Assembly: GCA_963676845.2 (NCBI GenBank)
Contig: CAXXKK010000021.1
Location: 1-64,000, forward strand
Direction: 5' to 3'
Length of the DNA: 64,000 bases
DNA from: G963662675 sp963676845
GTDB taxonomy: Bacteria > Bacteroidota > Bacteroidia > Bacteroidales > Prolixibacteraceae
Below are positions 54,552-63,474 of this stretch, piece by piece; the stretch's first letter is position 1, and each line of letters begins with the position of its first letter. Under the pieces are notes generated by a model. The model was not told where the DNA came from and searched no databases. It worked only from the letters and a program-made list of their open reading frames with translations. Position numbers and translations under genes: made by a program.

Positions 54552-54622
54552 TGTGTACAATAGAAATAATTTTCAACAGTTATTATCATATAGAATTTCT
54601 CAAATCATAAAACAAACACAAA

Positions 54623-55324
54623 ATGAAACGTCGATTAAACTTAGCAATAGCAGCACTAATTATTTCAATATTTGCATCCTGTGAAAGTGAAGATATTATA
54701 CCTGTAGCTAGGGGTGATGCTTTCATTGTAACAAAAATTATAGACACAGATACTCTTTATGCACTTAGCCTCCATGCAAATGCAAATGCGCCCATGGCAA
54801 GTGTAACTGCTACTTCGGAAGACGAAGACGATGGTATTTATACGCTAAGTCCTGACAATACAAACACCTATGATTTTTTCTACGAGCCGGAAGAAGAAGA
54901 TTTTTCAACAGATATTCCAACAATCGGGGAATACAATTTTATTGCCAATTTTCAAACTGATGATGCAGATCTTTCAACTGATATACTTACGGATGATGTA
55001 ATATATCCTGCAAAAGTAACAACCGTCTCTTTTGTTTCATCCATGTTAAATATAGAATGGGAAAACGATGATTCCATTGACACCTATATCATTGCATTAT
55101 ATAATGAAGATGGAAACATTATTTTCGCCAGTTCTCCCATGTCGGGTCAAAGTCATGATTATCAGATTTACGCAGACTTATATGGTTGGGCAAATAACAT
55201 TGCGCCCACAGCTGGTTCTACTTACAAATTACAGGTAAATACCTATCAATATGAAGCTGGTAAAGTTGGGATCAACCTGCAAGCCAGATCTATTTATGAA
55301 AAATCGATAATTTGGGAAGATTAA
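54623..55324 (+). CDS. Predicted lipoprotein of unknown function
   Basis: 233 residues. The lipobox is IFASC (Cys 20), followed by acidic residues (ESED), which in Bacteroidota resembles the signal for surface export. The rest is acidic (Asp/Glu/Asn-rich) and predicted to be beta-rich, with two loosely similar halves, but I recognise no family. It is a single gene between rpsP and prfB with its own promoter. Confidence 0.8.
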   Translation: MKRRLNLAIAALIISIFASCESEDIIPVARGDAFIVTKIIDTDTLYALSLHANANAPMASVTATSEDEDDGIYTLSPDNTNTYDFFYEPEEEDFSTDIPTIGEYNFIANFQTDDADLSTDILTDDVIYPAKVTTVSFVSSMLNIEWENDDSIDTYIIALYNEDGNIIFASSPMSGQSHDYQIYADLYGWANNIAPTAGSTYKLQVNTYQYEAGKVGINLQARSIYEKSIIWED

Positions 55325-55350
55325 TTTTACGATATCCTGACCTTTTCGAA

Positions 55351-55381
55351 TTGAATAATCTGGTGGGTTTTCCTACTTTTG
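55351..55381 (+). promoter_or_regulatory. Promoter of prfB
   Basis: TTG at 55351-55353 and TACTTTTG at 55374-55381 are 20 bp apart, 22 bp before the prfB ATG. Confidence 0.6.
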
Positions 55382-55403
55382 CATAACACATAAAGAGAAG
55401 GAC

Positions 55404-56496
55404 ATGATTTTAAAGGAGCAACTGAAAGAGCTTGCTGAGCGCCGGGATGCGCTGAGGAGGCATCTTTGACTACGATGCAAAATTAATTCAACTACAAGAA
55501 GAAGAACTTAAAACTCAGGATCCAGACTTCTGGAATAACCCCAAAGAAGCTGAACAACAAATGAAAGCCATCCGCTCCATAAAAGTATGGACTGAAGGTT
55601 TCAAAGAAGTGGATCAGGCGATGGAAGACCTGAATGTGCTTTTTGACTTTTTTGAAGAAGATGAAGCTTCCGAAGAGGACGTTACTGAGCAATTCGACAA
55701 AACGGATTCACTTATTGAGCAACTGGAATCGAAAAATATGCTTCAAAATGAAGAAGACAGATTGGGAGCTATTCTTCGGATCAATGCAGGCGCAGGTGGA
55801 ACAGAAAGTAACGACTGGGCCAATATGTTGATGCGCATGTATCTTCGCTGGGGAGAAAAGGAAGGTTACAAAGTAAAAGTCTCAGAATTTAACGAAGGAG
55901 ACGAAGTCGGTGTAAAAAACTGCACTATCGAATTTGACGGTGAGTTTGCTTACGGTTATCTAAAAAGTGAGAATGGAGTACATCGATTGGTTAGACTTTC
56001 CCCATTTAACGCACAAAACAAACGGATGACTTCATTCACCTCGGTATTTGTTGCTCCACTTATTGATGATACTATCGAAATTGAGATAAACCCAGCAGAC
56101 ATTACCTGGGACACTTTTCGATCAGGAGGTGCTGGCGGACAAAATGTAAACAAAGTTGAGACAGGAGTTCGTCTACGACATGCTCCAACTGGCATCATCA
56201 TTGAAAATACCGAAAGCCGTTCACAACTAGGCAACAAAGAAAATGCCCTTCGTCTTTTAAAATCTCAGTTATACGAACTTGAACTGAGAAAGCGTCGGGA
56301 GTCTGTGGCCGAAATCGAATCTCAAAAGAAAAAAATTGAATGGGGATCACAGATACGCTCGTATGTTCTTCAACCTTACAAAATGGTAAAAGACCTCCGT
56401 ACCGGACATGAAACAGGGAATGTGCAAGCAGTACTTGATGGAGAAATTGATGGTTTTATTAAGGCATACCTGATGGAATTTGGCAATGAAAAATAA
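55404..56496 (+). CDS. prfB: Peptide chain release factor 2, with programmed +1 frameshift
   Basis: Translation starts MILKEQLKELAERRDALRRHL and reaches an in-frame TGA at 55467-55469. AGGAGG at 55455-55460, three bases before CTT-TGA-C, is the classical RF2 shift signal; skipping T55467 continues as DYDAKLIQLQEEELK and on to 56496, 363 residues in total. The recognition motif SPF (RLSPFNAQNK) and catalytic GGQ (GGAGGQNVNKVETG) are intact. RF2 reads UGA and UAA stop codons; low RF2 promotes the shift and thus its own synthesis. A gene caller would give only 55561-56496. Confidence 0.97.
55455..55470 (+). promoter_or_regulatory. RF2 +1 recoding site
   Basis: Internal Shine-Dalgarno AGGAGG, 3-nt spacer, then CTT TGA C. 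The spacing equals that of the E. coli prfB site. Confidence 0.95.
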
Positions 56497-57085
56497 CCCT
56501 AAAATACGGTTGGCTACTCCTGAAGATGCTTCAGAAATACTTGAAATATATTCACCTTATATTGATACAGTTGTCACCTTTGAGGAAGAAGTTCCATCAA
56601 TCCCGGACTTTCAGAAAAGAATTGCAGGAATACTGGAAGATTGTCCTTTTTTAGTATGTGAAATTGAAGGGGTGATTGTGGGTTATGCTTATGCCTCAAC
56701 ATATCGGGAACGCGCATCATACCGATGGAACAGAGAAATTTCTGTGTATATACGGGATGGATTTATGAGAAAAAGGATTGCACATGCATTATATCATGCA
56801 CTATTCAATATTCTTAAAAAACAAAACATTGCGAACCTGCTAGCCGTAATAACTCTACCCAATACAGGAAGTGTAGCATTACATGAAAGCATGGGGTTTA
56901 AGTCCTGTGCTGTTTTCAACAAAATTGGTTATAAACAAAACAAGTGGCATCAGGTTGGATGGTGGGAACTATTCCTTTTTGAAGAAAACTGGATTCCCAA
57001 AGAAACTGTACCATTCCCTAAGCTTCAGGGGAGCATTAATCTTGATAAAATTTTAAAACAGGCAGCAACTTTAATTAAAACTTAG
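56486..57085 (+). CDS. GNAT acetyltransferase, phosphinothricin-acetyltransferase-like
   Basis: 199 residues from ATG 56486, which overlaps the prfB stop by 11 bp. It aligns with the phosphinothricin/methionine-sulfoximine acetyltransferase group: IRLATPEDASEILEIYSPYI, VVTFEEEVPS, GYAYASTYRERASYRWNREISVYI, and ALHESMGFKSCAVFNKIGYK. The natural substrate is unknown; the group often acetylates amino-acid analogues. Coupling to prfB suggests co-transcription. Confidence 0.9.
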   Translation: MKNNPKIRLATPEDASEILEIYSPYIDTVVTFEEEVPSIPDFQKRIAGILEDCPFLVCEIEGVIVGYAYASTYRERASYRWNREISVYIRDGFMRKRIAHALYHALFNILKKQNIANLLAVITLPNTGSVALHESMGFKSCAVFNKIGYKQNKWHQVGWWELFLFEENWIPKETVPFPKLQGSINLDKILKQAATLIKT

Positions 57086-57141
57086 CTGTTTATTTTGAAA
57101 ATTCCAGGATTAAAAAGTTAATTGCATACAAATAGATTACT

Positions 57142-59196
57142 ATGGAATATATAAACAGGGAAATAAGTTGGCTATCGTTTAATGCCAGAGTTTTACAAGA
57201 GGCCGAAGATCCACAGGTTCCTCTTTTTGAAAGACTTCGATTCATTGGTATCTTTTCCAACAACCTGGATGAATTTTTCCGGGTACGGGTTGCCTCTGTA
57301 CGACGGATGGTTGATCTTGAAAGCGATGAAGTTCTGCTTGGAAATTTCACTCCAGAGAAACTGCATGAAGAAATTCAGGAAACAGTTGTTAGACACCAGC
57401 AAAAATCTCATGAAATCTACAACCAGATTATTGATGAGATGGGCAAAGAGGACATCTATATTCTAAATGAAAAAGACCTTTCATACGATCAGGGGATATT
57501 TGTTAAGAGGTATTTTCACGAGAAGGTTCTTACCAACCTGGTTCCAATCATGTTGGACAAAGACTGCAAGTTCCCTTACCTACGGGACAGATCTGTTTAC
57601 CTGGCCATTAAGTTATCTAAGAAAACCAATCCTGAAAAATTTGCATATGCATTAATACGTGTTCCAAGCATCACTCTTTCGCGTTTTCTTGTTTTGCCAA
57701 AAGTCAACGGGAAACAATATGTCATTTTACTGGATGATGTAATCCGTTACTGCTTACCGGACATATTTGCCCTATTTAAATACGACAATTATGAGGCCTA
57801 CACTATTAAAGTAACCCCGGGATGCTGAGCTTAATCTGGATGACGACATTTCAAAAAGTTTCATACAAAAGATGGAGTTAAGCTTAAAACTTCGTAAAGT
57901 AGGGACACCTGTCCGGTTATTGTACGATCGTGATATTCCTGATGACATGTTCACCTTCATTGTTAAAAAGATGAAACTTGATCTGGACGATACAGTTCCG
58001 GGAGCTCGTTACCACAATCATAAGGATTTCATGAACTTCCCTGAAATAGGGAAACCTCATCACTACTATAAAAAGCTTCCGCCTATTCGTCATAAGGATC
58101 TACATCCACGAAAAAGCATACTAAAAACCCTTAGGCAAAAAGATATTTTACTGCATTATCCTTATCAGAATTTCGGTCATTTCATCGACCTCTTACGAGA
58201 AGCTGCCATCGATCCCAAAGTCAAAGAGATCGGGATAACCATATATCGGGTTGCAAACAACTCAAGAGTTGTCAACACATTACTAAATGCCATTCGCAAC
58301 GGTAAAAAAGTAACGGTTGTTATTGAATTACAGGCTCGTTTTGACGAAGAAGCCAACATATACTGGTCTAACAAACTTCAGGAAGAAGGAGCCCATGTCA
58401 TTAATGGAGTACCAGGATTGAAAGTACACTCAAAAGTAGCCTGGATAAAGCGAAAAGAAAAAAATACGTACCGAAATTATGCCTATGTTGGAACTGGGAA
58501 CTTCCATGAATCAACGGCTAAGGTTTATGGTGATGAAGGTTTGTTAACCTGCCGATCCCAGCATTGCTAACGAGGTGAAAAATTTATTTAGCTTCTTCAA
58601 ACAAAATTACCGAATCTACGATTATAAGAATCTTATTGTTAGTCCTTACCAGATGCGGGACTTCTTCACCCAAAAAATTAACCGGGAGATTGAGCATGTA
58701 AAAGGCCGGGCGAAGAGGACATCATGATCCTTAAAATGAATAGCCCTAATTGATCCGGACATGATGGATAAGATCTATGAGGCCGCCAAAGAAGGTGTAA
58801 AAATTCGTTTAATTGTACGTGGTATTTTTGGTTTACTTACTGAAGATGAAGAGATAACCAAAAACATTGAGGCAATAAGTATTGTTGATAAATACCTGGA
58901 GCACTCCAGAATATTCCTCTTTGGAAATGGAGGGAAAGAAGAGCTTTTTATTTCCTCAGCTGACTGGATGCCAAGAAATTTAAACCGCAGGATTGAAGTT
59001 GCCTGTCCTATCTATAGTGATGAAATTAAAGAAGAGTTGAAAGAAATGCTAAAGATACAGCTTCGGGACAACACAAAATCTCGTATTCTGGACAATGCAC
59101 TTTCAAACACCTACAACAGACCTGAAATAGAAACCAGGTTTCGTGCCCAGGAAGATTATTATCAATACATAAAAGAAAAACATTTATTTACCATGA
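57142..59196 (+). pseudogene. ppk1: Polyphosphate kinase, with five +1 frame breaks
   Basis: The whole PPK1 can be read if single bases are skipped at 57815-57818 (CCCC), 58548-58550, 58704-58705 (GG), 58708-58710 (GGG) and 58744-58746 (CCC). It starts MEYINREISWLSFNARVLQE, has FFRVRVASVRRM, HYPYQNFGHFIDLLREAA with the catalytic-His region, GTGNFHESTAK and SSADWMPRNLNRRIEV, about 680 residues, the normal length. PPK1 makes polyphosphate from ATP. All five breaks are one extra base in a G or C run, which favours sequencing error over decay. The end is placed at TGA 59194-59196, which requires one more skipped base near 59175-59180; otherwise the frame runs into the ArsC-like domain. Confidence 0.85.
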
Positions 59197-59576
59197 AAAT
59201 ATACCATAACCCACGTTGCTCAAAAAGCCGTGCAGGATTAAAATATCTCGAAGAAAATGACTACAAAACAGAGATTATTAATTATATGAAAGATGGTATC
59301 TCTGAAGAAGAAATCCGTAATATTCTAAAAATTTCAAATATGAGTATTACCGATTTGATCCGGAAACAGGAAGATCTTTACAAAAAAGAATATAAAGACA
59401 AAGAACTTAGTGACGAAGAATGGGTTAAGATACTTTCCGAAAATCCACGATTGTTGCAACGACCGATTATTGTCAATGGGAAAAAAGCTGTTCTTGCACC
59501 AACCACCAGAAATAACTTGAAGAAGTTTTATAAATCTCATCACAATAAAATATCTATACCGGGAAGTTTGTATTGA
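59193..59576 (+). CDS. ArsC/Spx-like thioredoxin-fold protein
   Basis: 127 residues from the internal ATG. The N-terminus MKIYHNPRCSKSRAGLKYLE carries the ArsC CxxS motif, followed by NILKISNMSITDLIRKQE and RPIIVNGKKAVLAP, typical of glutaredoxin-coupled arsenate reductase or YffB/Spx-like proteins. Without an arsenic operon nearby, arsenate reduction is not certain. In the given sequence it is in frame with the preceding ppk1 without a stop; either a real fusion or an ATGA overlap hidden by an indel. Confidence 0.85.
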   Translation: MKIYHNPRCSKSRAGLKYLEENDYKTEIINYMKDGISEEEIRNILKISNMSITDLIRKQEDLYKKEYKDKELSDEEWVKILSENPRLLQRPIIVNGKKAVLAPTTRNNLKKFYKSHHNKISIPGSLY

Positions 59577-59584
59577 TCCAACGT

Positions 59585-60542
59585 TCAAACTTCACCGGTA
59601 TTTTGTTGAATCATACATTTAAAATGCCCTCTGGGGCATTTTCTTTTTCCAATTTTAGAGCAAGGCTGGCATTTTAATCCTTCTACTTTCATACGTACAG
59701 ATGCAGGATCGGACATGTAAGGATACATTCCCAAAATAGGAGTGGTGCTTCCCCAAAACGATAAAATTTTATTTTTATATGCAGCCGCAATATGCATAAG
59801 TCCGGTATCATTTGTAATAACAAGACGAGCGTCTTTCACAATTGATGCTGACTGTCCAATCGTAAGTTTATTACATAGATTCAACACATTTTCTCCTCCA
59901 TTTCTCTGAATTACATCAGCGATCTCCAACTCATCTTTCCCTCCCAATAAGACAAAAGGGACATCACTGTTTTTAATATATTCCAAATGCTTTTCAGCGG
60001 GTAAAGCGCTTTGTGTCATAACTTCCTGCTAAAACCAAAGCTACATAACCATCTGAAAATTGTTGTGGAAGTCTGTCGATAAAATCATCTGAGTCCGAAA
60101 TAAAAAAATCCAATCCTTTGCCATCATTCTTAATTCCCAAACCGGGAATAGCATCAAACATTCGATCAACAATATGCTTATTCGGCATTGTATTAATCTT
60201 CAGATGAATCAGGAAAAATTTCCGAATATTTAATTTATTGAATGAAAAAGACTTTGCTCTCAACCTTTTCTTCACTATTAAGCTCCGAATATTTCGATGA
60301 AGATCAATAACATAGGTGAATTTTTCTTCCTGAAGAAATGGAATTACTTCATTCAATCTCTCTTCATACAAATGAACCTTATCAATATAAGGATTTGAGG
60401 CTACCAGATCGGAATGCTTCTTTTTTGTGAGAAAGTGTACTTCTACATCTGGCATTTGCTGCTTAATACAGCGCACCACAGGACTTGTAAGGACAATATC
60501 CCCGATGGAGCTAAACCGTATGATAAGTACTTTTGTTTTCAA
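59585..60542 (-). pseudogene. Glycosyltransferase family 9 (heptosyltransferase-like), one frameshift
   Basis: Two frames overlap around 60003. The N-terminal one has VLIIRFSSIGDIVLTSPVVR and LHRNIRS; the C-terminal one has NLCNKLTIGQSASIVKDARL, TNDTGLMHIAAAYKN and the cysteines CQPCSKIGKRKCPRG. Skipping one T of TTT (60003-60005) gives SYDTKRLPAEKHLEY, as expected for the family. The start is taken as TTG 60542; the ATG at 60572 lies in the loop of the atpC terminator. The enzyme adds heptose or a related sugar to the LPS core. The break could be a sequencing error. Confidence 0.82.
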
Positions 60543-60549
60543 TGTGCAA

Positions 60550-60580
60550 ATAAAAACCCTGAAGATAAACATCTTCAGGG
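60550..60580 (-). terminator. Terminator after atpC
   Basis: CCCTGAAGAT pairs perfectly with ATCTTCAGGG around a four-base loop; on the minus strand TTTTTATTT follows. It separates atpDC from the glycosyltransferase. Confidence 0.88.
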
Positions 60581-60605
60581 TATATATAAAGTCAAATATT
60601 TCAAA

Positions 60606-60848
60606 TTAAGCAGACTCTGCTAAAACAATGATTTTATTATCTTTTGTTTCAACAACTCCACCCGATACATCCACAGAACTGGAATGATCATCCATATCAA
60701 CGTATCGAATTTTACCTTTTTCAAGAGTTGATATAATAGGGGCGTGGTTATTTAATATTTCAAATGCACCTTTTGAACCAGGCAGCTGAATTAATTTAAC
60801 TTCCCCTGCAAAGACTTTTTTGTCTGGTGTAATTATTTCAAGAAACAT
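60606..60848 (-). CDS. atpC: ATP synthase F1 subunit epsilon, short form
   Basis: 80 residues: only the N-terminal beta-sandwich (LEIITPDKKVFAGEVKLIQL, PGSKGAFEILNNHAPIISTL). The C-terminal helical hairpin of the usual 130-140 residue protein, which inhibits ATP hydrolysis in many bacteria, is absent. It lies 17 bp after atpD. Confidence 0.93.
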   Translation of the reverse strand: MFLEIITPDKKVFAGEVKLIQLPGSKGAFEILNNHAPIISTLEKGKIRYVDMDDHSSSVDVSGGVVETKDNKIIVLAESA

Positions 60849-60865
60849 AAGCTATATTTTCCTGG

Positions 60866-62377
60866 TTAATCGTTAGCCTCAGCCAACATTTTTTCACCTT
60901 TTGCAATTGCTTCTTCAATTGTACCTACAAGGTTAAATGCAGCTTCAGGATACTTATCAACTTCACCATCCATGATCATGTTAAAGCCTTTGATTGTATC
61001 TTCAATAGAAACCAGTTTCCCTTCCAATCCGGTAAACTGAGAAGCGACGAAGAATGGCTGAGATAAGAAACGTTGCACACGACGAGCGCGGTGAACAACC
61101 AATTTATCTTCCTCAGAAAGCTCATCCATACCAAGGATAGCAATAATGTCCTGAAGTTCTTTATAGCGTTGTAAAATTTCTTTTACTCGTTGAGCACAAT
61201 CATAGTGTTCATTACCAACAATATCAGCAGTAAGAATACGAGATGAAGAATCCAATGGGTCAACCGCAGGATAAATACCTAACTCAGAGATTTTACGACT
61301 CAATACTGTTGTCGCATCCAAGTGAGCAAATGTAGTCGCAGGAGCAGGGTCAGTCAAGTCATCTGCAGGCACATAAACCGCCTGTACCGATGTAATTGAT
61401 CCGTTTTTAGTTGAAGTAATACGTTCCTGCATTTCACCCATCTCTGTAGCCAGTGTTGGTTGGTAACCTACAGCCGATGGCATACGTCCAAGAAGTGCAG
61501 ACACCTCAGAACCAGCCTGAGTAAAACGGAATACATTATCAACGAAGAATAGAATATCTTTACCTGATCCGGCAGTACCATCGCCATCACGCAAACTTTC
61601 AGCAATAGTAAGACCTGAAAGTGCTACACGGGCACGAGACCCTGGTGGCTCATTCATCTGACCGAACACCAATGCCAATTTAGATTTTTTCACAGCTTCC
61701 AAGTCAACCTTAGAAAGATCCCAGCTGCCTTTTTCCATTGATTCTTTAAACTCTTTACCATAGTCAACAATATCTGCTTCAATCATTTCGCGAAGAAGGT
61801 CATTACCCTCACGAGTACGTTCTCCAACACCGGCAAATACAGAAAGACCACTATGGGCAAGTGCAATGTTATTAATCAACTCCTGAATAAGTACTGTTTT
61901 ACCTACACCAGCACCACCGAAAAGACCAATTTTACCACCTTTTGCATAAGGCTCAATAAGGTCAATTACTTTGATACCTGTAAATAAAACTTCCGTTTCA
62001 GTTGTTAACTCTTCGTACTTTGGTGGTTTATTATGAATGTGCAATCCTTCTTTGGGAAGTTGCTCCAGTCCATCAACAGCATCACCTGTTACATTCAACA
62101 GACGACCAAGGGCTGTTTCACCTTTAGGCATAGTGATTGGACTACCTGTTGCAATTACATCCATGCCACGTTTCAATCCATCAGTTGAATCCATCGCAAT
62201 TGCGCGAATGGTGTTTTCACCAATGTGCTGCTGGCACTCTACAACCAGGTTGTCTAAGCCTTCACGGCTAATCTCTAAAGCATCGTGAATTTCAGGAAGT
62301 TTGCTTCCTTCCTGGTCGAAACTTATATCGACTACAGGACCAATTACCTGTGCGATTTTACCAATATTTTGACTCAT
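60866..62377 (-). CDS. atpD: ATP synthase F1 subunit beta
   Basis: 503 residues with Walker A GGAGVGKTVL, catalytic Glu in GVGERTREGNDL and FVDNVFRFTQAGSEVSALLGR. It carries the catalytic sites of F1. It forms a separate operon with atpC, 31 kb from the other subunits and on the opposite strand. Confidence 0.98.
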   Translation of the reverse strand: MSQNIGKIAQVIGPVVDISFDQEGSKLPEIHDALEISREGLDNLVVECQQHIGENTIRAIAMDSTDGLKRGMDVIATGSPITMPKGETALGRLLNVTGDAVDGLEQLPKEGLHIHNKPPKYEELTTETEVLFTGIKVIDLIEPYAKGGKIGLFGGAGVGKTVLIQELINNIALAHSGLSVFAGVGERTREGNDLLREMIEADIVDYGKEFKESMEKGSWDLSKVDLEAVKKSKLALVFGQMNEPPGSRARVALSGLTIAESLRDGDGTAGSGKDILFFVDNVFRFTQAGSEVSALLGRMPSAVGYQPTLATEMGEMQERITSTKNGSITSVQAVYVPADDLTDPAPATTFAHLDATTVLSRKISELGIYPAVDPLDSSSRILTADIVGNEHYDCAQRVKEILQRYKELQDIIAILGMDELSEEDKLVVHRARRVQRFLSQPFFVASQFTGLEGKLVSIEDTIKGFNMIMDGEVDKYPEAAFNLVGTIEEAIAKGEKMLAEAND

Positions 62378-62433
62378 TATTTTATAGGTTTAATCGAGTG
62401 GAGGCGGAAAATACTAAATCAAGTTTAAATGAA

Positions 62434-62441
62434 CAAATTTA
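62434..62441 (-). promoter_or_regulatory. -7 box TAAATTTG for atpD
   Basis: Consensus TAnnTTTG on the minus strand, 56 bp before the atpD ATG. Confidence 0.5.
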
Positions 62442-62490
62442 CAAATCGAATAATGCAAATTGAAAAAGAAAAGTAACAAATGAAGGAAGT

Positions 62491-63474
62491 TTAATAATCC
62501 CGCTTCATAATCATATGTGCCAATGCCAAAAGCTGTTCCTTCTTTTTCTCACTGACACTTACCGAGTTAAGCAGTTCAAGAGACTTCCCGAAATAGCTTT
62601 CAATCAGATCTTCACTAATGGATTTAACATTAATCTCTTCGTATATTTTTTTAATGTTTTTCACTTTTTCTTCTGCGTCAAAATCAGTTTTGTTTATCCA
62701 GGAAAGAAGCTCTTCTTTTTGAGGTCCCGAAGACAATTCCAAAGTTTTTAAAAGAAGAAAAGTCTTTTTATTGGCAACGATATCTCCACCTATTTTCTTT
62801 CCAAACTTATCTTGGTCAGCATACACGTCCAACAAATCATCCTGAAGCTGAAAAGCCAAACCCAAATTGATGCCAAAGTCATAAATCAAATCTGCATCTT
62901 CATTTGAAGCCCCTCCAATTAATGCTCCCATTTTTAAACTACATGCAATAAGCACAGCTGTTTTCAAGCGAATCATATTCAGGTAATCATCGATAGAAAC
63001 ATCCATGCGATCTTCAAAATCCATATCGTACTGCTGCCCCTCACAAACCTGAATAGCTGTTTCTGAGAATAACTGCATCACATCACGATAGGCTTCAGAA
63101 TTTGTTTTTGCCAAGTATTGATATGCCATGATCGACATAGCATCACCTGAAAGGATTGCAACATTCTCGTTGTACTTTTTATGTACTGAAGGTTTGTTCC
63201 TTCGCATATCTGCATGATCCATAATATCATCATGCAACAAGGTAAAGTTATGAAAGATCTCAATGGCTAAAGCAGGATATATGGCCTCTTCAAAATTGGG
63301 TTCAAAAAGATCACAAGCCATTAAGACCATGATTGGACGCAAGCGTTTCCCTCCCATACCTAAGGTATATTTTATGGGATCATACAAATTAACTGGTTGA
63401 ATTTTCCCAATTATTTGAGCTTCCTCCTCAAGTCTTGATACAACAAGGTTCTGTATTTCCTGAAATGATTGCAT
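62491..63474 (-). CDS. ispB: Polyprenyl diphosphate synthase (trans-isoprenyl type)
   Basis: 327 residues. The first Asp-rich motif is LLHDDIMDHADMRR and the second FQLQDDLLDVY, with GGKRLRPIMVLMACDL upstream. It elongates farnesyl or geranyl diphosphate with isopentenyl diphosphate, probably for the menaquinone side chain; product length is not readable. It overlaps the RND gene by 1 bp (TAATG). Confidence 0.93.
   Translation of the reverse strand: MQSFQEIQNLVVSRLEEEAQIIGKIQPVNLYDPIKYTLGMGGKRLRPIMVLMACDLFEPNFEEAIYPALAIEIFHNFTLLHDDIMDHADMRRNKPSVHKKYNENVAILSGDAMSIMAYQYLAKTNSEAYRDVMQLFSETAIQVCEGQQYDMDFEDRMDVSIDDYLNMIRLKTAVLIACSLKMGALIGGASNEDADLIYDFGINLGLAFQLQDDLLDVYADQDKFGKKIGGDIVANKKTFLLLKTLELSSGPQKEELLSWINKTDFDAEEKVKNIKKIYEEINVKSISEDLIESYFGKSLELLNSVSVSEKKKEQLLALAHMIMKRDY

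Noticed and set aside
55467..55469. Premature stop in prfB as a mutation
   Set aside because: The AGGAGG-N3-CTT-TGA-C context is the conserved RF2 autoregulatory frameshift.
60543..60572. ATG start at 60572 for the heptosyltransferase
   Set aside because: It lies in the loop of the atpC terminator hairpin; TTG 60542 directly precedes the conserved N-terminus.
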